Part shown: positions 22,591-33,731 of the stretch, piece by piece | How the letters are laid out: each line of letters begins with the position of its first letter | How positions within the stretch are numbered: position 1 is the stretch's first letter | Assembly: GCA_034509735.1 (NCBI GenBank) | Contig: JACGWO010000005.1 | Coordinates: forward strand, 13,567,264-13,631,263 | From: Sesamum alatum | Taxonomy: Eukaryota > Streptophyta > Magnoliopsida > Lamiales > Pedaliaceae | Length of the DNA: 64,000 nucleotides | Direction: 5' to 3' | Program-made: the position numbers and the translations under genes | Notes under the pieces: model-generated | Databases searched by the model: none | Told to the model about the DNA's origin: nothing | Seen by the model: the letters and a program-made list of their open reading frames with translations, nothing else

Positions 22591-23089
22591 TGTTGGAAAT
22601 GAAGCACATAGGTGGCACACATTAATACACATTGCACGTAAAGGATTCCGATGATTACCTCAATATTTTAGTATAATAGCTTGCACCAAAATTAATCACC
22701 GATTCTGGGACCTTTGTGGCTCGCCTACAAGCTTCCTATGACCACGTGGATCTGCAAGCACCTCCTTTTCCAAGCGTTGTCACAAGCACCCTTTTCTGAC
22801 TCCAAGTGGACTGCTATCATAGCTATCCACCCAATTTACACGCCTTAAACCCTCGGAGACTTTGGTGATTCTCCAAGAGAGAATAGGGAGAGTATTATAC
22901 ATAGAATGAATTTGTACTCTTAGATCCATAAAAGCACCCTATTTATAGGTGTAGGCAAGAGGAGTCCTGATCCCAGATGAACTTGAGAGATCTCGAAATC
23001 TATCTCATATATCATATGTCCAAGATCAGTTTTCATCTCAATACCAAATTTAGAAGACTACAAAGTCTGTAAATATGGATGTATATCCG
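22591..23089 (-). repeat. 5' LTR of element C (499 bp)
   Basis: Starts TGTTGGAAATG (complement of the LTR end) next to the primer site and ends GTATATCC near 23088, matching the boundary at 3237. Divergence from the 3' LTR is obvious, roughly 15-20 percent by eye. That fits the element's age and its role as host for the other insertions. Confidence 0.85.
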
Positions 23090-24302
23090 AAATATATGTT
23101 AAGCGATAATAATTTTGCTAAAACTAGAATAAAAGATAATATTATTGATAAATTCTCAACTGAGATTATCGTAAAGTTGTGAGAAAAAAAATTTATGTGA
23201 CATAAATTTTGATATTAGTGACAATATAATTACTTGTGATAAGAATTGTGCATAACTAAGCAATAAATAAACATAATTTATAGCGACAACAATTAAAACG
23301 TCTATATCCACGAGTGATCACTAAGAAAATTTTAGTCACCAATTCTTGTCAACGACTTTAAAAGATAATTGTCACTATTAAAATTAAGAAACACATTATT
23401 GTGATAAAATAAAATATGTATTACTAAATTCATATAATCAGTAACAATATTAAAGATATTGTTTTTTTTTTCTCTAATTTTCTCTTTTATTTTAGTGTTT
23501 TCATCTAAGTTAACTAATTCATTATTAAATAAATATTATAATTGCTCACAGAGTAAAAGGTAAAAATGGTACCATAGTATATAGCACTTTGTAATTTGGA
23601 TACCGTAGTTTTTCATGAATCCAAATTTAGGATCGTTGGCTCAAATGAGTGTAAAGGGGAAGTGAAAGGAGGAGGAAAAGAATAATAGTTTTTTCTTCAA
23701 GTTGTTTGGTATGATTGGAAGGAGAGTAAATTTTAAATACTTCCCCTTGTTTGGTACGAAGAAAATAGATTGAGAAGAATAGACTAATTTTTGTAATTTT
23801 ATCGATTAACCATTTCTTTTTATTTATCTCGAAAGATAAAAAAGTTAATCTTATACGAAAATAATTTTAGTATATCAAATATTTTAAAAGCTTAATGATA
23901 AAAATATTCATCAAACAAGAACAAGGGTATTATTTTATTAATAAAAATATTCATCAAACAAGAACAAAAATCATTTTTATTAATAAAAATATTCATCAAA
24001 ATGAGTATTGTTATTATTTTATTCTAAACTATTAAGTTTAAATAAAAATAAAATTACTACCAAAGCCCTCAAATAAAAAAATTGAATTCAAACATCAATG
24101 CCTTTGTTGGTGATTTGATTACATTTTCTCAAAGATTGTGTACCGGTATTATCAGTGGGAATGAGAAAACAAATGGAGGAAATATATATATATATATATA
24201 TATTGCTAATAGAGTAAATAACGATAAATCCATGGTAGAATTCCAGCAAGACGAGACGGATAGGGTTAATTCATCAACCAATACAGTTAGGAACTGATTG
24301 GA
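23090..24302. other. AT-rich flanking DNA without genes
   Basis: No coding signal. Contains a three-copy tandem repeat (23898-24023) and a TA run at 24185-24201. Between about 23560 and 23790, purine-rich text with GTTTGGTATGATTGG and GTTTGGTACGAAG is reminiscent of hAT-type miniature elements, but I could not define ends. Confidence 0.5.
23898..24023. repeat. Tandem repeat, 3 x about 42 bp
   Basis: Three units begin ATAAAAATATTCATCAAA at 23898, 23941 and 23983. The first two share the following ACAAGAACAA; the third diverges after the first 18 bases. A low-complexity minisatellite. Confidence 0.85.
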
Positions 24303-24307
24303 AAGAA

Positions 24308-26299
24308 TGAAAGAAATTGTGGATCGTCCCGGGAAAAGCGCGAATGCGGAAGCGCGGTATAATTAAAAATTAAATATGGAATTTAAACATGCTTTTAAAT
24401 TAAAGAACACGTTTCAAAGGGTGTGCCTTTGAAATTCCCGGGTGTTCGGTGTATCTCATGAATAATAAAACATAAAAGAATCATGGAGGCCATAGGGTAG
24501 AAAATTAAAAGGGACGAAAATCATAAACGAGACCTACCCGTTGTCGTTTTCGTCTTCAACGGCTACACGCGTTGTTCCCCGTTTTGCACCAAGATCTCGT
24601 TTTTGAGACCCTCCAAATCGTGACACACGATCCACCCACATATCTTGCACGTCATGCTAGCAACGAACAAGTTTATATTTTGGAGTGGATGAATCAATAA
24701 CACATTATGAATTAATGGTATTGATTCATCAAAGTTCTAATGTTCCAAGAACAAGAGAACTAAGAGAAAATAATTTTCTTGGAGTGTGTGAGAGAGAGAG
24801 GGCGGACGAGATAGAGGGGAGAGAGAGCCGAAAAGTGTGTGTGTGTTGTGTGTGTGTTGGAGTTTCATCATCCTTCAACTTGCAGGATGCTAGGGGTTTA
24901 TATAGAAGAGGAGTCTAATCCTCTGTAAACTCCTCTTTCAAGAACCCTATTTTGACTAGGATTTTGACCTAGTCAAAGTCCTAGTCAAAGTAGTGTTTTG
25001 ACCTAGTCAAAACAATCCTAGCCATCCATCTCTCCCATTCATCTCACCGTTGATTTAATTTAATTTAATGGAATATTTAAAACCTATTTAAATATTTCCA
25101 AGAGGCTAAAATAAATATAAATATTATTTAAGCCCATTAAATAAATCCCTTTGATAAATCTAATTTATCAATTTAATTCCTTATATCTAATAGAAGGAAT
25201 TATTTCTCCAAGAAAAATAAAGGACCCGATTAAATCCAATTTAATCATTCCTTCACTCCAATATTTAATTCCTAATTAAATATCTAAATGTGTGTGGATA
25301 GTGTGTGACTCTTTAGGTTCACCTTTCAGCTAGACTTGGTCGGATTCCTAGAATCCTTCCGTTACCATGGGTGGCCATCTAGCAACGGTCCATGGCACTA
25401 GAGACTAGGTGAAATATTCAGGGATGAACATTTAGGCTCTAACAGTACACTTGTCCTTCTGTCCTCGGTCTCATCACTTAGAGTCTAGGGCACGGATAAT
25501 GCAGGTACCCATTTTGGACCTAAGTGTCGGTCTGTCCTCACTAAACGCCGCAAGGGAATCCTTCCCTTCTGTTCAGTCACTGTGGCCACAGTTTTAGGGA
25601 CAAGACCTAGAGTATACATGAGACTCAACTGCCAAAACCTATTGACAGGAGACAGATCCTTTCTTGGAAACTACTGTCACTTTGCACACCAGAACTGTAC
25701 TAGACATGGCTTATGACTACCAAAGAGAATTCTGGCAATCTCTCACCATATCTAAGATACAGCCCTAACGTACAGGTAAACTGAGCAATTCCTCAAGTCA
25801 AAGGACTTGGCCTGTACCGTTGGAACCGGGAATACACGTCATACCTTGCTGACCATACTCAAGGTCCTCCGTAAGACGGTTCCCGCGAGTCACCTCAGTC
25901 AGCTGCGTCCTAGCATGCTAACCCACTAACACTGCTTAGACGACCCTCGTCACCCGTCGATGAAACACGACAGCAGGTGCTTAGTGCAAGTCTCAAATGG
26001 AATCCCGGTACCCATTTTCGGGATTCCTTGACTTGGAGATTTCCGGACTGATTCGGGAAGACTGATTCCATGGACCTACCTCCAAGCGTAGTCCCAGTCC
26101 CCGAAATTGATTCTCAGTCCGTGGGCTTTGTTTGCGTAGTGAACAGATATGGAAAACAAATATAAGTGAACACAAACAAAGTGATGCCAAATGAAATTCA
26201 CTTCTTTATTCATTAATGATTTATCAAACACCTGAAATTGTCTAGACATAGGTTACATATACCCGCCAAAATTGGCTTACATGGTCACCTATTCTAACA
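24308..26299 (-). mobile_element. Solo family B LTR (1992 bp)
   Basis: Complete LTR in minus orientation, from TGAAAGAAATTGTGG (complement of the LTR end) to CACCTATTCTAACA. The target duplication is AAGAA at 24303-24307 and 26300-26304. No internal sequence remains. It carries a TTGAC/GTCAA array at about 24951-25012 and a hairpin at 24412-24434 (stem TTTCAAAGG/CCTTTGAAA). Confidence 0.92.
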
Positions 26300-26304
26300 A
26301 AGAA

Positions 26305-29190
26305 TTCGAGCTAGATACCTAAAGAGACTCTCAAGATCTAAGGGGGATCCAGAAGATAGTTCAAGATTACGGACATAAGTTAATCCATATACCTATGAAA
26401 ATAGATCTCTTGAGCAAAAGATGAGATCCTAAAGATCCTTCCCGACTACGCAAGGATCTTACACATCTGAGAGCTGAAGTTATAGATCTGAAGAGAAACC
26501 AAAGGAATACCCCTAAGACATCCAGATCCTACCAAGATCATATCAATGATGCCTTCGGACAAGTATCCCTTCTACATCAAAAGGGAAAGGCAACGGAGAT
26601 TCCAAAGGCAAAGGTACAAGATGATCTAATCCTTGAAGTCATAAGTCCATAAAATAATGGAGATATCAAGGGTAGATCTATCAGATCTGTAGGAGTTAGC
26701 ATAATCTTTTTCCCAACTTGGATTTGTAGATCTAGTCAACTTCCATACTAACGAAATCGCTCCAGCAATACCACCGGTTAGCGGAAGTACAGGCTCAAAT
26801 GATCCCTCACAGGATCATCCAGTGGGAGAAAGTGCGGATTTCAACACCAACCCTACCCCAACATTTATAGGAACTAGATTAAGAGAAATCCAGGATGAAA
26901 TCCACAAAGAGTACTTGAACATACAACTTGGGCAAGGACTTTCCTCCAGGCCTTACATCCATATGGCATTATACTTAACGTGGATATTATCAACTTTCGA
27001 AACATTGAGAAGTTGATAGATGAAGGGGTTGCAACCATGAAGATGCAACCACACTAAAACACGACAGGGAGAACTTCATACAACTATTTGAGTTAAGCCT
27101 GGAAGGTTCAATAAAAGTCGGATGGGATAACACCATTGAAGACACTAAAGGAAGTATTTTGGCTGGAATTACTGGACATTATGGGACAAACTCATGGAAC
27201 CAATTCAAAAGGCATCACCATCGGTGATAACCCAAGAATTATGAGCTCAGAGCTCTACACCTGCATCTAGAGTATAGGACTCTATATTTGGAGCGGCAGA
27301 TTCAAGTACTGTTTGCACAAGGCCATCACCAGGCTTTGGTCAAAAGGAAACAATTAAGCTAGAGGAAGTGCAAATTCCTGATGGTTCAAGTTACCCAACA
27401 CCTTTGGGTTCAAAGAGGAAGAGATAACCTTAGGTTGTGACAGGCACCTCGAATCTATTTCTTTTGTTTATGCTTGGCAGGTCTATCAAAGAATATGAGA
27501 AAACTTGCTTCCCGTAAAGGCATTAAACCAAGCAAAACCCTCATAACACATCCAAAAAATATAATAGGATCAGGATGCTTGAGGGATCTAACCCAGAAGA
27601 AGTTCGAGACTAGTATGATTTATGGGCTCTTGCTTAAGTTCATACCAGAACACTTCGAATTTTGAAAATTTCAAACCTTTTAGAATGGATTGGTGGGGTG
27701 GTATACAATTTGCAAAATAATCCCCACTTGAAACAAGGCAATATTTTGGAGCTTAAGTTTATTTCCACAGCTCAAAAAATTGCAGGAAAGGGTTATCATC
27801 TATCATTTCATTTCATCAGATTATAGAGATTCGATATGGCAACATTCAATCAAATGGAGATTGCAACAGGAGAAGGCCCCTTGGTTTCAACCATCGAAGA
27901 AGATGAAATCTCCATTAGAAGGGCTTGGGATTTCTGGATCTATCACAAAGAGATAGACAATGTCAATTTTTTATTTAAAAATACTTTCAAATATATTAAA
28001 TGGATCATTTCTATTAAATTCCATGACAGGAAATAGTATTGAGTTTACGGAGAGCTTAATCGAAAAGAAGATAATGTTGATCTGGGAAAAAAGCTACTCG
28101 CAACAAAAGCCATTAGGAAGAAGGCATCCAACATGATATATGTCGGACAATGACACAACCATATATGCCCTTATTGTGAGAAACAGGAAATACCTTTGCT
28201 TGGAATAAAGATTCGGATAACAAAGAAGAAACCTGAATCCAAACCAGAGAAGGGTAAAAGACGTAAAAGAAATTAAAAGGTGAGATAAGAACCTCATAAT
28301 GTAAAAATTCAAGGAAAAGAACGTCTGAATAATCAAACAAAAAGGGCCCATAGTTAGAAATGCAAGTGCTTACAGTTGGAAACGCAAGTGGCCGACAAGT
28401 CATAATGGACATAGCTGGAAAGTAGGGAGCCAAAATAGATTAAGAACGAAATGACGTCATCTATCGAGTTTGAAGTCCGTGATTGAAGTTCTCGGGCTAT
28501 TATAAATAAAGAGATAGGAAGCAAATGGTGATCATCGAAAAATTTCTCGATCTGTGGCAAATAATATTTGTTTCTTTGTAAGTTTTCTGAGTGTTAGAAT
28601 TTTCAGGGTATGGGGATTTCCCAACAAGTGCAGTCCTCTTATCCATGAGAGGCTACCTAGTTATCTCCTCCGGAAGATGAAGAGAATGTCTATGCAATAT
28701 TTTAAAAAAATTTGTTGAGCTCATATTCTGGAGTGTTTCTATGCCCTAAGGTAGGAAATGAAATAAGGTTGTGTTGTTTGTTGTTGAAGGAGCCAAGTAC
28801 CTACAAATCATCTTTTGCGGTATTGTGGTTGGAGAAAGTACGTAAAATCAAGGGCTTGGAATACTCGGTGGGAAAGTGGTCAAACCAAAGTACGAATTTC
28901 TAGAGATTTAATTCTATTGCAGAAGCATATGGGGCCTGATCAAACAATAGTAAATGTAATATTTATGCTATGCTTAAAAACTTATAGCACCAAAACTATA
29001 ACTATCTCGAAGGAAAGGGACTAAAGTTGAAAATAAGGTATTCAAAGTGCATGTCTTGTGAAATCCAGTACCAATAAGACAATTGACCCCTTTATATGGC
29101 ACCAAATTTGGTATTTTTGTAAAGCATGGTGCCTGACTTGAAAGACTTCCTATACCATGGTACGAAAAATGCAATGCTCTCGTTCATCAT
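26305..29190 (+). pseudogene. Decayed coding remnant, possibly pararetrovirus-derived
   Basis: I do not recognise a family with certainty. Plus-strand frames change often: a helical, charged stretch near 26430-26640; 26822-27016; a stretch near 27060-27190 with WDN and DTKGSILAG; 27474-27665; and 27836-28036. None matches the copia proteins of this window. At 28451-28520 a TGACGTCA palindrome is followed about 50 bp later by TATTATAAATAAA, which resembles promoters of plant pararetroviruses (Caulimoviridae). That suggests an old endogenous viral copy, but no reverse transcriptase, protease or primer site is visible, so this is tentative. Stops and shifts are frequent throughout; it encodes nothing functional. 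Confidence 0.3.
28451..28520 (+). promoter_or_regulatory. Promoter-like stretch: TGACGTCA plus TATA
   Basis: TGACGTCA (bZIP/as-1-like palindrome) lies near 28452 and TATTATAAATAAA near 28500. Spacing and order resemble a TATA promoter with an upstream bZIP site. AATAAA overlaps the TATA box. Function is not shown. Confidence 0.35.
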
Positions 29191-29515
29191 ATTTCTATTT
29201 CGGAATTACATTTAATTTTTTATTAGTGTTAATTACATTGACCTCCCATGCTACTATGGAAATATATAATTCCCCCCTCTTATTGTGAAAATTACAAATT
29301 GCCCCCTCTAGCTAATAGGTGTTAGTTGAATTTAAAAATAGGTGCTTAAATGATCATTTTTTCCTCATTTATAAAATTAAAAATAATTCAATAAAATTGA
29401 AAACAGAAGTGGACAAAAATATATTTAATTTTTTTTGTTTTCTTTCCACCGTGTTCCTCACTCTACCTTTCTCTTTCTTTTTCCTTGTTTATCTAGTTTT
29501 AACTAATCCCAGTAT
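29191..29515. other. Flanking DNA left of A3, with possible terminal inverted repeat
   Basis: No gene. Contains TTACAAATTGCCCCCTCTAG near 29290, whose complement recurs at about 49900-49920 on the other side of A3. The two may be ends of one small element split by A3. AGTAT at 29511-29515 is the left target duplication of A3. Confidence 0.4.
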
Positions 29516-31743
29516 TGAAGGACAAGCGGATCCGCCCGAGAGCGCGAACGGAAGCGAGAAAGTGAGAAATGGTGCGTAAATTTAAATCTAATTTAAATAA
29601 ACGAATCCCAAGGGGTGTACCCTTGGGTGCTCAACCGGGCGTTCGATATAGGATGTATAAATATTAAAAACGTATATTAAACATATGGGGCATAGATATA
29701 TATTAAATCAACCAAAGCGTAATAAAACCGTTACCTTTGATTGTTTAACGTATGCTCCCGGCTACTTGCGTTGTTCCTTCTCCGGAATGCTCACGAAATC
29801 CAAACGTATGGATTCTCCAAAGGTGATCCACACCACACCGGAAGAAACACACGTTCTTCTTGCTAGAAAAGAACAGGTTTAGAAGGAATCGTTTAAGAGA
29901 AGAACACTATGAATTAATGTTCTCTTAAACCTTATTTGTTCTTCCTCTTGATTCAAAACCAAGTGAAGAACACTAGTAGAGAGGGGGAGTGAAAACCGTG
30001 AGTTGAGAGGGGGAGAGGAGATCCGAAAATTCCTTCTTCTTTTTCCTAGAAAAAGATGAATTATGATTCACTTATGCTTGGTGTTGTATATTTTCATATA
30101 TATACAAAATTAATGTGATTATTGGAATGTGTCCAGGTTCATCCAATGATGTCTAGTTTCATTCCAATCAATCACCATTAATTCTACAATCAAGCCTACC
30201 AAAATTTATGGTATGATCAAATCATACCAAAAGGGAAGGACTTGATTGGAGTTGATTTGTCTCTTTCCAAAAGAGATAAGTCAACATACCACCTACCATG
30301 AAACATGGCTGATTTTGCTTCCTCCAAGAGAGCATTTCAACCATGTCTATCTAAGGGAAGAATTCCAACTTCTTCCTATTCCAAAATAGGAATTATTTCT
30401 CCTCTCGGGTCTAATTTAACGGATTGGGTTTTATCGTAATCCAATCGCGTCAAACCCAACATTAAATCCAATTTAATGTCCATTTAAATTATTTTCAATG
30501 ATCTTTTAATCCAATTAAAAGATCCAACGTCTCAACATCTCAACTTTTCATATTTAATCGAAAATCCAATTTACCGATTAAACGAAGGCCCGATACAATA
30601 TCGGCCCATCCATCCAATGGACTTTCCCTTAAGTAATCCAATTACTTATTTATCCTTCGAGATTAACTCCAAGTCAATCTCTTAACCTCCTCGGTGATTT
30701 TTGAGTGACCTTTTAGGTTCACCCTCAGCTAGACTTGGGCCCGTGTTCCACCAGGGCCCGTTACCATGGGTGGCCGTCTAGCAATGATCCATGGCACTAG
30801 AGACTAGGTGAATTGGCGTGAAAATTTAGGCGTCGATTCCGTACGGGTACGATCCTTCCGTCTACTGTCTCTCGGCCTTAGTCTAGGGTATGGAATTGGG
30901 CGTCGGTTCCCATCCTTGACTAGGCATCTATGCTTAATACTCGAGACCACGTATACTTCATTGTGTCGACACAGGAAACCATTCCCTGTTCGACCAACCA
31001 CTGTGGCCATAGCTTCAAACAGCATGAACGTGTCTCCGAGTGCATAGGAGATACCTCTGTCACATACTGACAGGGGACGGATCCTCTTCTTGGAATCCAC
31101 CATCCTCGCTACACATTCCGACTGCACTGGACAAGGCTTATGATAATCATCTTATAGAATGATCACCTCTCGCCAGATCCAAGATACAACCGTCCTGTGC
31201 ACATGACTGCCATGATCCCTCAAGTCTGAGAATTACTTCCATACTATCGGAACCGGGGAAGACCAATCATACCGACCAAGCCTCCAAGGCTTCCATATGA
31301 TGATCCTGCGAGTCAATCCAGTCGGCTCGACCCCAGTCGACCAACCCATCAAGATCGTGTAGGCGTCCCATGCTTGTCGCCGATGAAACACGACACTCGT
31401 TCAATGAACATGACTCTTGACGCAAGTCTTAATAGGACTCTCGATGTCCTGTCTCGAGGTCCTCGACTTGGAACGTTTCAGACCCAACTCTTAATCAGTT
31501 GGTTTCATGACCACCATCCATTGCGTGGCCTAACTGCACGAGTTGTTAACCATGGTCTGTGGGCTTTGTTGTTATATAAGTAAAACATCGTTTTAACAAA
31601 TGTGAAATGAGAGCAACAAAGTAAGCACCAGAAGTGACGAATACTCATTTTATTCATCACATAATAATATTACATTTACATCAAGTTGTCGAATAAGTTA
31701 CAAATCGCCAAACCTATCGGTTTTCTGGTCACCTATTCTAACA
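29516..31743 (-). repeat. 3' LTR of A3 (2228 bp)
   Basis: Full-length family A LTR in minus orientation, TGAAGGACAAGCGG to CACCTATTCTAACA, followed by the polypurine tract. Hairpins lie at 29607-29627 and about 29889-29929. The 107-codon frame at 30804-31127 is a conserved LTR segment also open in other A copies; I do not call it a gene. Confidence 0.9.
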
Positions 31744-33100
31744 ATCTCCCACTTGACCTAAAGCCAATCACCCATTGACTTGGAACCTCTTATCCAGACA
31801 ATGAGTATGGGCAACTTGCGACATGGGATTAGCAAGTCGATCTGCTATGTTTTCTGCGGAGCTGACTCGGTCCAACCAAACGCCACTCCTTCTATCCATC
31901 TCTCTAAGCAGATGGTAGCGTCTGAGAATATGCTTGGATCGTGATGAGATCTCGGTTCCTTTGCTAGCGCTATCGCCCCGCTGTTATCGTGGAAGATAAC
32001 TACTGGCTTAGCCGTGCTAGGTACTACACCCAACCTTTGGATGTAGCTCATCAACCAAACCACCTCCTTAGCAGCTTCCGAAGCTGCTATGTATTCAGAC
32101 TCTGTGGTGGAGTCCGCCGTGGTAGCCTGCTTGGAACTCTTCCAAGCAACCTCGCCACCATTAAGTCTGAACACATAACCAGACTAAGACTTGGCATCAT
32201 CGTCATCCGACTGGAAGTTAGCGTCGCTATAGCCTTCCAATATCAACTCTCCACCACCGTAAATCAAGAACATGTCCTTAGTCCTTTTTAGGTACTTCAG
32301 GATAGTCTTGACTGCACTCCAGTGTGCCTCCCCGGCACACGACTGATATCGGCTAGTTACGCTCAAAGCGAAAGCCACATCAAGCCTAGTGCACTGAACA
32401 ACATACTGTATGTTGCCTACAGCTGAAGCATAGGGGATGTCCAACATCCGTTTAAGCTCCTCATCAGTCTTAGGAGACTGCTTATTGGATAACTTAAGTC
32501 CATGCCTCATAGGAAGGAATCCTCATTTTAAGTTTTCCATCTTGAATCCCTTCAAAATTTTCTCAATATACGAGGACTGGGCCATTCCTAACATCCTTCT
32601 AGATCTATCCCTGTAGAACTTGATGCCAAGGATATTGGATGCCTCGCCCATATCCTTCATGGAGAATTATGTTGACAACCACGCTTTAGTGGTACCCAAC
32701 ATCTTAGCATCATTCCAAATGAGCAAGATGTCATCCATGTAAAGCACCAGAAACGCAACTGAGCTCCCACTGATCTTCTTGTATACACAAGGATCGAACT
32801 TGTTCTTGATGAAATCATATCCCCGTATGACTTCATGAAAACGTATGTTCCAGCTTCGGGAAGCTTTTTGAGGCCATAGATGGACCTTTGGAGACGGCAG
32901 ACCTTCTGCATTTCTCGAACAGTTGTGAAACCTTCCGGCTGATCCATATAGATCTCTTTCTCTACTAAAACCATTGAGGAATGTCATTTTCACGTCCATC
33001 TGCCATATTTCATAGTTATACCATGCTGCTATGGCAAGCAGTATCCGAATGGACTTGGCCATTGCTACGGGCGAGTAGGTTTCCTCAAAATGGACCCCGG
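31744..33100 (-). pseudogene. A3 pol remnant (RNase H and C-terminal RT)
   Basis: Minus-strand copia pol. RNase H is at 31759-32174 (GEVAWKSSKQATTADSTTES, SEYIAASEAAKEVVWLMSYI) and, after a stop, 32184-32510 (LSNKQSPKTDEELKRML). RT continues to about 33062 (MAKSIRILLAIAAWYNYEIW). The active site reads YMDD (32730-32741) where the other A and B copies have YVDD, and there are frameshifts near 32660 and 32870-32970. At 33099-33102 the RT sequence ...GACCCCGGGT is fused to the inside of an LTR (GGGTGCTCAACC), so everything N-terminal is missing. Confidence 0.85.
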
Positions 33101-33731
33101 GTGCTCAACCGGGCGTTCGATGTAGGATGTGTAAATATTGAAAACATATATTTAAACACATAGGGCATAGATATATAAATGAAATCAATCAAAGCGTAAT
33201 AAACCGTTACCTTTGATTATTTAGCGTATGCTCCCGGCTACTAGCATTGTTCCTTCTCCGGAATGCTCACGAAATCCAAACGTATGGATTCTCCAAAGGT
33301 GATCCACACCACACCGGAAGAAACACACGTTCTTCTTGCTAGAAAAGAACGGGTATAGGAAGGAATCGGTTTAAGAGAAAAACACTATGAATTAGTGTTC
33401 TCTTAAACTTACTTTGTTCTTCTTCTTGATTCAAAATCAAGTGAAGAACACAAGTGTAAGAGAGGGAGAGAGCACGAAAATTGAGAGAGAGGAGAGGAAT
33501 TTTTGTCTTCTCTTTTTCCTAGAAAAAGATGAATAATGAATCACTTATGCTTGGTGTTGTATATTCTAATATATATACATAATTAATGTGATTATTGGAA
33601 TGTGTCTAGGTTCATCCAATGATGTCTAGATTCATTCCAATCAATCACCATTAATTCTTCAATCAAGCCTACCAAAATTTATGGTATGATCAAATCATAC
33701 CAAAAGGGAAGAGCTTGATTGGAGTTGATTT
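33099..33731 (-). repeat. Family A LTR piece A4, first section
   Basis: LTR sequence from GGGTGCTCAACCGGGCG on, so about 100 bp of the LTR end, including most of the conserved hairpin, are missing at the fusion with RT. It includes the long hairpin at about 33369-33409. It is interrupted at GATTT (33727-33731) by a solo B' LTR and resumes at 36056. Confidence 0.85.

Larger units (their letters stand above)
2780..23089 (-). mobile_element. Element C: old copia retrotransposon, split by nested insertions
   Basis: Minus-strand copia element. The 3' LTR (2780-3237) and 5' LTR (22591-23089) are homologous. A polypurine tract complement follows the 3' LTR, and a primer-binding site complement sits one base from the 5' LTR. 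Internal domains in minus-strand order are gag, protease, integrase, reverse transcriptase and RNase H. The internal region is interrupted between 4735 and 18079 by family A element A1, and the first 62 bp of the 3' LTR (plus-strand reading) are replaced by the CACTA end. Many stops and frameshifts mark it as the oldest retroelement here. I do not assign it to a copia lineage. Confidence 0.85.

Noticed and set aside
24185..24201. TA run as possible telomere or centromere sequence
   Set aside because: An ordinary short microsatellite in AT-rich DNA.
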